Shown here: piece by piece, positions 52,705 to 60,555 of the stretch
Position numbering within the stretch: the stretch's first letter is position 1
Layout: each line of letters starts with the position of its first letter
Source: JBFLYZ01 sp040756415
GTDB lineage: Bacteria > Bacteroidota > Bacteroidia > JADZBD01
Direction: 5' to 3'
Length of the DNA stretch: 64,000 nt
Assembly (NCBI GenBank): GCA_040756415.1
Contig: JBFLYZ010000007.1
Span: 1 to 64,000, forward strand
Notes under the pieces: generated by a model
The model's input: only the letters and a program-made list of their open reading frames with translations
What the model was told of the DNA's origin: nothing
Databases searched by the model: none
Translations under genes and position numbers: made by a program

Positions 52705-54425
52705 AAAAAAATATTATCCTTATTTTTTCAGCCGCCTGGTTTTGTATCCCGGGCGTGTCGCAAACCCCCTCCTGGCAATGGGCCACCGGTGACGGGGGCC
52801 TGGAGAACGAGCTTGTACTGAACAGCACAACCGATGCCTCGGGTATCAGCTTCGCGGTGGGCGTATATAAAAGCCCTACGATCACGATCGGCACCTACTC
52901 CTTCACCAACATGCTGAGCAACGCCTCCACGAACGACATCTTCATCGTTAAGTACGATGCCAGCGGTAATGTGCTTTGGGCCAAAAGTGCCGGGGGCAGA
53001 GGAAACGATTACGCGTACGGGGTTACTGCCGATACAGCCGGAAACATCTATGTGGCAGGCGGCTTCGGAAGCGATACGGCCTGGTTCGGCTCCACCGTGC
53101 TGGTCAACGCGGATCAGAATGGAAATGGCGGAGAGGATACCTTTCTCGCGAAATACGATCCCAACGGCAACCTGATCTGGATCCGGAAAAGCGCAGGCAA
53201 CTCATTCCCTGACTACGCCACTACCGTAGCCATGGACCCCGCGGGGAATATTTGCATAGCCGGTACATTCGGTATTCCGCAGGTCACGTTCGGCAGCTAT
53301 ACACTGAATACCTACCTGTCGTGGGGAGGTGCCAACATGTATGTGGTAAAGTACGATCCCAGCGGGAATGTGCTTTGGGCGAAAGGTGCTGGCGGTGGAA
53401 GATACGATAAAGCGTACGGGGTGACTACCGATGCCAGCGGCAACATATATGTGACCGGGGCATTTGAAAGCACCAGTATTAATTTCGGCACAGGCTCCCT
53501 GACGAATACCAACCAAAGCCAGGTGAGCGGCACCGATGTGTTCCTGGTGAAATACAATTCCAGCGGCACCACGCAATGGGCCAGGAAAGGCGGGGGAATG
53601 AACACTGATTACGGCCGGTCGGTGAAAGTAGACCCGGCAGGCGACATCGTGATAGGCGGGGATTACCTTAGCACCAGTATCGGTTTCGGCACCACCATCA
53701 TCAACAATACACCACCGGGCGGTTTCGATGCTTTTCTGGTCAAATACAATTCAGCAGGCACCGTGGTTTGGGTAAGGGCAATAACGGGCGGTGCGGACGA
53801 ATATTATCATGGCATGGTCATCGATCTTTTGGGAAATATCTATTCCTGCGGCAGCTTCGGAAGCGCTACTGCCGCTTCCGGCCCGGTAACCCTTACTAAT
53901 TCCGATGCATCCAATTATTACGAGGACCTGTATATCCTGAAGCATACGGCTTCGGGTACGGCCAGTTGGGGCGTCAGCGCAGGCGGGCAGAACCGGCAGG
54001 ATGTGGCCCGCGGTATAGATCTCGATGCAACAGGCGGTATTTATGTGGCCGGCAACTTCGCCTCCCCTTCTGTACCCTTCGGTTCAACAACCCTGACCAA
54101 TACGTTCACAGGTCCCTCGTCCGATCTCTTTATCGCCCGGCTCGGAACCACCACGGGAAGACCGGATCCGTTTTCAGACGAAACCCTTATTATTTATCCG
54201 AACCCCTGTACGGGTTACCTCAACATAACGGGCCTTCCGGTTGATCGGCTTACAACCATTACCATGTTTAATGCTATGGGCAGCCCGGTTGCCGTGGAAG
54301 GGCTCAGCACAACTGCCACTGGCGATGACATCCGGCTTGACCTGTATGGCCTGCCGGCCGGTATCTACCTCATTTATATCCATACCGGTGACGAAACACA
54401 TGTCAGAAAATTAATTAAACACTAA
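52701..54425 (+). CDS. Seven-repeat beta-propeller-like secreted protein with T9SS type A sorting domain
   Basis: 574 residues: a signal peptide ending PGVSQ, then seven units of about 65 residues with the order GNIYVAGxF, FGxxTLTN, DxFLVKYDxxGNVLWAKSAGG and DxxYGVTxDxxG, the pattern of SBBP-type propeller repeats. A C-terminal type A domain has IYPNPCTGYLNITGL and LPAGIYLIYI. It is probably on the cell surface or released. The start is the GTG at 52701, which begins the signal peptide; no ATG fits. The unknown secreted protein at 54432 starts 6 nt after its stop, and a related but distinct propeller protein follows that. Confidence 0.87.
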   Translation: MKKNIILIFSAAWFCIPGVSQTPSWQWATGDGGLENELVLNSTTDASGISFAVGVYKSPTITIGTYSFTNMLSNASTNDIFIVKYDASGNVLWAKSAGGRGNDYAYGVTADTAGNIYVAGGFGSDTAWFGSTVLVNADQNGNGGEDTFLAKYDPNGNLIWIRKSAGNSFPDYATTVAMDPAGNICIAGTFGIPQVTFGSYTLNTYLSWGGANMYVVKYDPSGNVLWAKGAGGGRYDKAYGVTTDASGNIYVTGAFESTSINFGTGSLTNTNQSQVSGTDVFLVKYNSSGTTQWARKGGGMNTDYGRSVKVDPAGDIVIGGDYLSTSIGFGTTIINNTPPGGFDAFLVKYNSAGTVVWVRAITGGADEYYHGMVIDLLGNIYSCGSFGSATAASGPVTLTNSDASNYYEDLYILKHTASGTASWGVSAGGQNRQDVARGIDLDATGGIYVAGNFASPSVPFGSTTLTNTFTGPSSDLFIARLGTTTGRPDPFSDETLIIYPNPCTGYLNITGLPVDRLTTITMFNAMGSPVAVEGLSTTATGDDIRLDLYGLPAGIYLIYIHTGDETHVRKLIKH

Positions 54426-54431
54426 AACCTC

Positions 54432-55316
54432 ATGCCACGAAAACCTCTTCTCTTTGCCTCTGCCCTGCTGTTCTCCTCCTGCCTTTGCGCCCAGCTATCC
54501 GCCACCGCATATGGCAAGCAGGACATGACCAATTTCTTCAAGACAAAAACCTATTTTGTGCTTACGGCCGATGAACAGATGAACAAAGAGGTGATGGCCG
54601 GCCTGAAGCTATACTGGAAACATACCCCTTACGACACTATTTCTGAAGCGAACATGGCCAAGCACGTGTCTGACCCCGCCCACTCCTTTATGATGATCAT
54701 CAAGATCGAGGTAGTTACCAAGAAAACGGACCAGTACGGAAAAGTACTTTCAACCACAACCGACTATTACCATTATTTCGGCATCATCAATGGGGGCAAA
54801 AAAGCCATCGAGCATTTTGTTTACCAGGACATGGTGGCCTATTGCCCCATCAACTATTACATGGATGAAAAGCCCATGTACCTGTGCGGGTACCGGGGTC
54901 AAAGTATGGTCTATAACCTTCACCAGGCTATCCAGTTGGTGAAAGACAAGCAGATCAAAGGCAATTCGTACAAAATGGTAAAACAACTGCAGGATATTTA
55001 TAACGCGAATGCCGGAAAGATCAAGCACAAGATTTTGCTGGTGAACAGGGACCACTTAAAAGACATCACCGAGGAAGAGTTCAAGGCGGCCTACCCCTAT
55101 AAAGTGGAGTTCTGCGACAAGGCCAAATTCGATAAAGTATACAAGGACAAGGACAAAAGCTATGTGATCTTTCAACCCACGGTAACGGTGAACAAATCCA
55201 TTTTCGTGTTCGATGCCGAAACCAGCGAGTGCCTGTATTTCGGTGACGACATGGTACACCTGAAGATGAAAAAAAGCGATATCAAGGACCTGGCCAAAGC
55301 AATCAGTTCAAACTAG
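54432..55316 (+). CDS. Secreted protein of unknown function between two propeller genes
   Basis: 294 residues: a signal peptide (MPRKPLLFASALLFSSCLCAQ), then a soluble mixed alpha/beta domain with no sorting domain. Recognisable stretches are TYFVLTADEQMNKEVMAGLKLYWKHTPY, TTDYYHYFGIINGGKKAIEHFVYQDM, ILLVNRDHLKDITEEEFKAAYPYKVEFCDK and a final KKSDIKDLAKAISSN. The lack of a T9SS tail suggests it stays in the periplasm. Gaps to both neighbours are short (6 and 14 nt), so all three are probably one operon. Family not recognised. Confidence 0.8.
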   Translation: MPRKPLLFASALLFSSCLCAQLSATAYGKQDMTNFFKTKTYFVLTADEQMNKEVMAGLKLYWKHTPYDTISEANMAKHVSDPAHSFMMIIKIEVVTKKTDQYGKVLSTTTDYYHYFGIINGGKKAIEHFVYQDMVAYCPINYYMDEKPMYLCGYRGQSMVYNLHQAIQLVKDKQIKGNSYKMVKQLQDIYNANAGKIKHKILLVNRDHLKDITEEEFKAAYPYKVEFCDKAKFDKVYKDKDKSYVIFQPTVTVNKSIFVFDAETSECLYFGDDMVHLKMKKSDIKDLAKAISSN

Positions 55317-55330
55317 GAAAACAAAAGTTT

Positions 55331-57007
55331 ATGAAGAGATTTTATTATTTCATTGCGATCCTGTTCTCAGCGGGAGTGCTGCACGCGCAGTCGCTGGTTT
55401 GGGTAAAGACCTATGGCGGCAACTCGCTCGATAATGCTACGCGTACGGTAACCGATGCGGCAGGCAATGTGTATACCATAGGCCTCTTTATGGGCACATC
55501 CGACCTGGATCCCGGAACCGGCACGTTTAACGTAACGGCAGCCGGCAACTGGGATATTTACGTGCAGAAGCTGAGCAGCTCGGGCAGTTTTATATGGGCG
55601 AAAGCTTTCGGTGGCACCAGCTCTGAATCGGCCAGCTCCATCGCGGTTGACGCATCGGGCAATATCTACCTGTGCGGGTATTTCCAGGGAGCCGTTGACT
55701 TCGACCCGGGAGCTGCTTCGGTTTATATCTCCGCCACCGGCAATAACAACGCATTCCTCGAAAAGCTGGATGCCTCGGGCAATTTCGTTTGGGTCAAAAC
55801 GTTCAGCAGCAGCATCGGAGGGGAGCTGGGTGCGGCCCTTGGGCTGGATGCTGCAGGCAATATCTATTTTACAGGCCAATATTGGCTTACTGTTGATTTC
55901 GATCCCGGCAGCGGTGTCGCCAACCTGAACTCAGCGGGAATGGGTGACGTGTTCATTACCAAATTCACTCCCGCAGGTAACCTGGTATGGGCAAAAAGCG
56001 CGGGGGGCCCGGGGCAGGATGCAGTGAACGACATGGAGGTAAGCAGCACCGGAAAATTGTATCTGGTAGGGAATTTCGATGCGGGCGGGGATTTCGACCC
56101 CGGCCCGGGGGTAAGCACGCTGAGCACGCAGGGCGGAAAGGATATTTTCATATTCAAGCTCGACAGTACGGGAGCTTTTGTCTGGGCAGGTTCTATGGGT
56201 AGCAATCTTAACGATGAGGGAAACAGCCTGGACATTGACCCGTTTGAAAATGTCTACAGCATAGGCGTATTCCGCGATACCGTGGATTTCGATCCCGGGA
56301 GCGGAGTGAGCAACGCTATCTCGCAGGGAAGCGAGGATATATTCGTTCAGAAACTGAATTCTTCTGGCGCCTTGGTATGGGCAAAAACTTTTGGCGGAAC
56401 AGGCGTGGAGGTGGGATACGGGATTTCGGCCGACATGAACGGGAATGTCTATACTACCGGTGAGTTCGATGCTCCCGGTGACTACGATCCGGGGCCGGGT
56501 ACGGTTACCCTCACGCCAATGGGAGGTGCCGATGCTTTTATCCAGCGCCTGGATAATTCCGGAAATTATGTGTGGGCCTATGGCTTGGGCGGAAACGCCA
56601 CCGATTTCGGCTACGCGGCACATGCCGATCAGTCGGGCAATGTCTTTTTCTCCGGATCGTTCCTCGGTACCGTGGATTTTGATCCGGGCCCAGGTACCAG
56701 CAGCCAGACGGCCGGAGGAACGTTCGGGAATGCGTTCATCCAGAAGCTGAACAGCACGGTAGGAATGGAGGAGGTAACACCGGATCCTGTTGATTGTTAT
56801 CCAAATCCTACCAGTGGAGTGGTGAATGTGATCGTGAACGTGAATGGCGAAGCGCGGATCATTAATAGTCTTGGCGAGGAAGCTGGACGCTGGGAACTAG
56901 AAGCCGGAGAAAACCGGATCAACCTGAGCGCACTACTTCCAGGGGTCTACTTTATAGTGTTTACAAGTGAAAACGGGGTCATTACAAGGAAAGTAATCAA
57001 AGAATAA
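55331..57007 (+). CDS. Seven-repeat DFDPG propeller-like secreted protein with T9SS type A sorting domain
   Basis: 558 residues: a signal peptide ending VLHAQ, then seven units of about 65 residues, each with GNVYTxGxFxGTVDFDPGxG, DIFVQKLxSSGxFVWAKxFGG and GYGxxxDxxGN. The Asp-rich DFDPG turn could bind calcium. The C-terminal type A domain has CYPNPTSGVVNVIVN and LSALLPGVYFIVFTS. Its repeats differ in sequence from those of the protein at 52701, though the architecture is the same. It is last in the probable three-gene operon, with a terminator directly downstream. Confidence 0.87.
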   Translation: MKRFYYFIAILFSAGVLHAQSLVWVKTYGGNSLDNATRTVTDAAGNVYTIGLFMGTSDLDPGTGTFNVTAAGNWDIYVQKLSSSGSFIWAKAFGGTSSESASSIAVDASGNIYLCGYFQGAVDFDPGAASVYISATGNNNAFLEKLDASGNFVWVKTFSSSIGGELGAALGLDAAGNIYFTGQYWLTVDFDPGSGVANLNSAGMGDVFITKFTPAGNLVWAKSAGGPGQDAVNDMEVSSTGKLYLVGNFDAGGDFDPGPGVSTLSTQGGKDIFIFKLDSTGAFVWAGSMGSNLNDEGNSLDIDPFENVYSIGVFRDTVDFDPGSGVSNAISQGSEDIFVQKLNSSGALVWAKTFGGTGVEVGYGISADMNGNVYTTGEFDAPGDYDPGPGTVTLTPMGGADAFIQRLDNSGNYVWAYGLGGNATDFGYAAHADQSGNVFFSGSFLGTVDFDPGPGTSSQTAGGTFGNAFIQKLNSTVGMEEVTPDPVDCYPNPTSGVVNVIVNVNGEARIINSLGEEAGRWELEAGENRINLSALLPGVYFIVFTSENGVITRKVIKE

Positions 57008-57027
57008 GCGTGCAGTCAGGAATTGAA

Positions 57028-57056
57028 AAAGCTTCGCCCGAAAGGCGGAGCTTTTT
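57028..57056 (+). terminator. Rho-independent terminator after the propeller cassette
   Basis: AAAGCTTCGCC and GGCGGAGCTTT pair over 11 bp with one G-U, with a short CGAAA-type loop and a run of five T. The -7-like box of the next gene begins in the T-run. Confidence 0.8.
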
Positions 57057-57071
57057 ATCTTTAAGGCGGAT

Positions 57072-57470
57072 ATGAACCGCCTGCGTCTTCTTTTTTTCCT
57101 GTGGATAGGTCTTTCCTGCCAGTTATCCGCCCAATCCAAAACGGACAGCCTCCCAGGCACCTACAAGCGAAAGCTCAAGGGCGTAGACGACAAGACCCTG
57201 TGCGTGCAGCGTATCATCATCTCAAAGAAGAACAAGGTCGAGTTCCAGAACGACACCCTGCTCAAAAGCGGCTTTTTCCTGCGGATCAAAAAAGGCACCT
57301 GGGAACTGAAGGGCGATACCCTGGTGGTTACGTACACGCACGATTATGTGATGGGAAACAAGGTTAAAATGAAGACGCCCCGGCAGGAGCGATACATCTG
57401 GCGGGGCGCTACGCTCAGGCCACTTTTGGGAGACCCCTTGCTGTTTATTAATTGGGGGAAGAAAGAATAG
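57072..57470 (+). CDS. Small secreted hypothetical protein
   Basis: 132 residues: a signal peptide (MNRLRLLFFLWIGLSCQLSAQ), then a basic beta-rich domain with GTYKRKLKG, KKGTWELKGDTLVVTYTHDY and a C-terminal LRPLLGDPLLFINWGKKE. The middle resembles lipocalin-like or META-type small beta domains that read GxW...DTLxL, but the match is weak. ATG 57072 follows a near-consensus TATCTTTA box by 8 nt. It stands alone, with a terminator before it and a long intergenic region after it. Confidence 0.7.
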   Translation: MNRLRLLFFLWIGLSCQLSAQSKTDSLPGTYKRKLKGVDDKTLCVQRIIISKKNKVEFQNDTLLKSGFFLRIKKGTWELKGDTLVVTYTHDYVMGNKVKMKTPRQERYIWRGATLRPLLGDPLLFINWGKKE

Positions 57471-57823
57471 AAATTTGATACAGTTGGAAAACATCCCCCT
57501 GCCACCCACCAACCATCACACCCGCCTTCTCTAACACACATGGCCGCACACAAGGGGGAGAAAAAAAAGGGAGGTGTTCGCTGGCACGTTCACCTCCCAT
57601 TGTATCCGCTTCCCTACACCCCTCAAGGAAAACGGAATATTTTAAATATGTCTAACTAATCAGGATTGATTTAACGTAAAATCTTTTACAGAGTTACGAT
57701 ATTTCCCGGAAAAAACCAAATATTTTTCCCAATAATTGTTAACTCCCGGCCTACCCCCTTCCCCTGACCCTCCCGAAATCCTTAAAAAATAGCTACATTC
57801 GCTCCTTATATTCCGCCCTGGAA
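57471..57823 (+). other. 353-nt intergenic region, A+T-rich in its second half, with one strong hairpin
   Basis: No ORF supported. It holds an 8-bp perfect hairpin (57569-57576 with 57591-57598, GGGAGGTG/CACCTCCC, 14-nt loop) preceded by eight A. A C-rich, pyrimidine-heavy tract lies near 57503-57540. The gatB promoter region is at the right end, with a near-consensus TACATTCG at 57794-57801. Confidence 0.55.
57561..57598 (-). terminator. Orphan terminator-like hairpin (minus-strand orientation)
   Basis: Read on the minus strand, the GGGAGGTG stem is followed by eight T, as in an intrinsic terminator. No minus-strand gene ends nearby, so it either ends antisense transcription or has another role. 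Confidence 0.45.
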
Positions 57824-59281
57824 TTGAGCGTTTACGATAAATATGAGGCCGTTATCGGGCTGGAGGTACACATCCAACTCCTTACCCGCAGCAAGGCCTA
57901 TTCCAGCGACCCGGCCGAGTACGGGGCCCAGCCCAATACCAACGTAAGCCCTGTTACCCTGGCCCTGCCCGGCACCCTGCCCCGGCATAACAAAAAAGTG
58001 ATAGAATACGCTGTGCGGCTGGGACTTGCGGTGGATGCGACCATACGCGAATACAACGAATACGCCCGCAAGAACTACTTCTATGCCGACCTGCCCAAGG
58101 GCTACCAGATCACCCAGGATAAGACCCCCATCTGCACGGGCGGACGCATAGTGATCAAAACTCCCGGTGGCGCGGAAAAGCTCATACGCATCACCCGCAT
58201 TCATATGGAGGAGGATGCCGGTAAGTCTATACACGACCAGGATCCCTTCGACAGCCTCATCGACCTTAACCGGGCCGGGGTACCCCTGCTGGAGATGGTC
58301 AGCGAGCCGGATATACGATCGGGCGAGGAGGCTTACGCCTACCTGACCGAAGTACGCAAGCTGGTACGCTACCTCGATATATGCGATGGCAATATGGAAG
58401 AGGGCTCCCTGCGATGTGATGCCAACATATCCGTTCGCCTGAAAGGAGCGAAGGAGTTCGGACGCAGGGTGGAAGTCAAGAACATGAACTCCATCCGCAA
58501 TGTGCAGCGGGCCATAGAGCACGAGGTAAAAAGGCAGATCGATATCATTGAGGCGAATGGCGTGATCGACCAGGATACCCGCAGCTTTGATGCCGCCAGC
58601 GGCACCACCTTTTCGCTGCGCAGCAAGGAAATGGCCAACGATTACCGTTATTTCCCCGAGCCCGACCTGCAGCCGGTAAAGGTAACGCAGGACTATATTG
58701 CCCAGGTCAGGGGCAAGCTGCCTCCCCTGCCCGATGCCCTGTTCAGGAAGTACGTGAAAGATTACGGCCTGTCAGAATACGATGCTTCCGTGATCACCGA
58801 GAACAAGCAGTTTGCGCTTTACTTCGAGGAGCTGACGCGGCATACGAAGAACTTCAAATCGGCCGCCAACTGGATGATGGGAACGGTTAAATCCTACCTG
58901 AACGAGAACGCCCTCGAGATTACCGGGTTTGTGCTCCGGCCGCAGCAGATCGCGGCCATCATACAACTGGTGGACGAAGGCAAGGTGAGCCACACCGCAG
59001 CTTCGCAGAATATATTCCCCGCCCTGCTTACACAGCCCTCCAAAACCCCGCTGCAAATTGCCGAGGAAAAAAACCTCATCCAGCAGAGCGATGAAGGGGC
59101 TTTGCGCGAGCTGGCGCTGCAGGCCGTGGCCAGATTCCCGGAAAAAGTGAAAGAATACCGCGCGGGCAAAACAGGCCTGCTTGGGCTTTTCATGGGCGAG
59201 GTAATGAAGCTGAGCCAGGGCAAGGCCGACCCCAAGGTGGCCAGCAGATTGGTAAAAGAACTTTTAGATAAAGAACAATAA
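57824..59281 (+). CDS. gatB: Aspartyl/glutamyl-tRNA amidotransferase subunit B
   Basis: 485 residues, typical of GatB. The N-terminal kinase-like core has YEAVIGLEVHIQLLTRSKAY, PNTNVSPVTLALPGTLP and YFYADLPKGYQITQ; RIHMEEDAGKSIHD and DLNRAGVPLLEMVSEPD follow. The C-terminal YqeY-like tail is seen in LLGLFMGEVMKLSQGKADPK. With GatA and GatC it amidates Glu-tRNA(Gln) or Asp-tRNA(Asn); neither of those genes is in this window. The start is TTG 57824, giving MSVYDKYEAVIGLEVH; no in-frame ATG is suitably placed. Confidence 0.95.
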   Translation: MSVYDKYEAVIGLEVHIQLLTRSKAYSSDPAEYGAQPNTNVSPVTLALPGTLPRHNKKVIEYAVRLGLAVDATIREYNEYARKNYFYADLPKGYQITQDKTPICTGGRIVIKTPGGAEKLIRITRIHMEEDAGKSIHDQDPFDSLIDLNRAGVPLLEMVSEPDIRSGEEAYAYLTEVRKLVRYLDICDGNMEEGSLRCDANISVRLKGAKEFGRRVEVKNMNSIRNVQRAIEHEVKRQIDIIEANGVIDQDTRSFDAASGTTFSLRSKEMANDYRYFPEPDLQPVKVTQDYIAQVRGKLPPLPDALFRKYVKDYGLSEYDASVITENKQFALYFEELTRHTKNFKSAANWMMGTVKSYLNENALEITGFVLRPQQIAAIIQLVDEGKVSHTAASQNIFPALLTQPSKTPLQIAEEKNLIQQSDEGALRELALQAVARFPEKVKEYRAGKTGLLGLFMGEVMKLSQGKADPKVASRLVKELLDKEQ

Positions 59282-59291
59282 AGCGAAAACG

Positions 59292-60494
59292 ATGACAAGA
59301 AAAACAATATATGGCATTTTTGCGGCCCTGATGATGGCCGCCTGCTCGGGCACGGCAGAAAAACAGGGCAACGTGAGCGTTAAGGGCAAGCTGAGCAACG
59401 CCAATGGCGAAAGCATTTACCTGGTGGACCTCAACAGCAAGGAACAGCTCGTGGTCGACTCGGCCGTGATCGATGAGAACGGGGAGTTCACCCTGGCCAC
59501 CAATGCCCGGGAGATAGGCGTATATAACGTCAAGATCAATAATTCCAATTTCTGCATGCTGATCCTCGATACGGCCGATCAGGCTACCCTTACTGGCGAT
59601 GCCAAGGACCTTGGCAATTCATATAAAGTGGAGGGCTCGCCCAATACCGCGCTTTTCATGGAATTCAATGATTTCAGCAAGCAGAACTCCAATTATAAGA
59701 CCAGCGTGAACCGCATGCAGAAACAATTGCAGCAGGAGTTCGAGTATGCCATCAATGCCAGCCAGAACAACCCCAGGTTTCTCGATTCGGTGGAAAAGCA
59801 GATACAGCCCCGCTTCGACAGCCTGGCCCGCAAAATGGATTCGGCCATGAAAGCGGGTGTGGCCTATTCCAAAGAATTTATCGATAAGAACCTGGGCAAG
59901 TTTCCCACTATCATCGCGCTGAACCTGCTCAACCCCGACCAGGAGTTCGCCTATTACAAAAAAGTAGACGATGCGCTGCAGGCCAGGTATCCCAACAGCA
60001 AGACCCTTCAGCCTTTTCACGATTACATCGTGAGCAAGAGCAAGGAAATGGCCAAGTGGGGCCCGGGCGCTGTAGCGCCCGACTTTACCGTGCAGGATGA
60101 GAACGGGAAGAACATCTCCCTGAGCTCATTCAAAGGCAAGGTGGTGCTGCTCGATTTCTGGGCTTCGTGGTGCGGCCCCTGCAGGAAGGAAAATCCCAAC
60201 CTGGTAGCTGCCTACGAAAAGTATCATAAACGCGGGCTGGAAATTTTCGGGGTTTCCCTCGACCGGGAAAAGGCAAAATGGCTGCAGGCCGTCAAGCAGG
60301 ACAACCTGACCTGGAAACACGGCAGCGAGCTCAAAGAATGGCAGTCGAGCTTCGTGCCCCTGTACGAGATACAGGCCATTCCCATGAGCTTCCTGATCGA
60401 TGCGGAAGGAAAGATCATTGCCAAGAACCTGCGCGGCCCCGACCTGGAGAAGAAGCTGGCTGAAATATTCCCGGATGAAGTAAATAAATTCTGA
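59292..60494 (+). CDS. TlpA-like thioredoxin-fold lipoprotein with DUF4369 domain
   Basis: 400 residues: a lipoprotein signal (MTRKTIYGIFAALMMAAC), a DUF4369-like beta domain (VSVKGKLSNANGESIYLVDL, about 28-120), a helical spacer (about 120-250), then an AhpC/TSA-thioredoxin domain with APDFTVQDENGKNISLSSFKG, the redox motif WCGPC (about residue 292-296) and cis-Pro AIPMSFLID. It probably works as an envelope thiol-disulfide reductant. It follows gatB by 10 nt, so both may share a transcript, and it precedes the M1 peptidase gene. Confidence 0.92.
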   Translation: MTRKTIYGIFAALMMAACSGTAEKQGNVSVKGKLSNANGESIYLVDLNSKEQLVVDSAVIDENGEFTLATNAREIGVYNVKINNSNFCMLILDTADQATLTGDAKDLGNSYKVEGSPNTALFMEFNDFSKQNSNYKTSVNRMQKQLQQEFEYAINASQNNPRFLDSVEKQIQPRFDSLARKMDSAMKAGVAYSKEFIDKNLGKFPTIIALNLLNPDQEFAYYKKVDDALQARYPNSKTLQPFHDYIVSKSKEMAKWGPGAVAPDFTVQDENGKNISLSSFKGKVVLLDFWASWCGPCRKENPNLVAAYEKYHKRGLEIFGVSLDREKAKWLQAVKQDNLTWKHGSELKEWQSSFVPLYEIQAIPMSFLIDAEGKIIAKNLRGPDLEKKLAEIFPDEVNKF

Positions 60495-60555
60495 ACCGGA
60501 ACGGTAACATAAGGCACCCGCATGGCGTCATACGAAATAAACTAAACAGCATATT

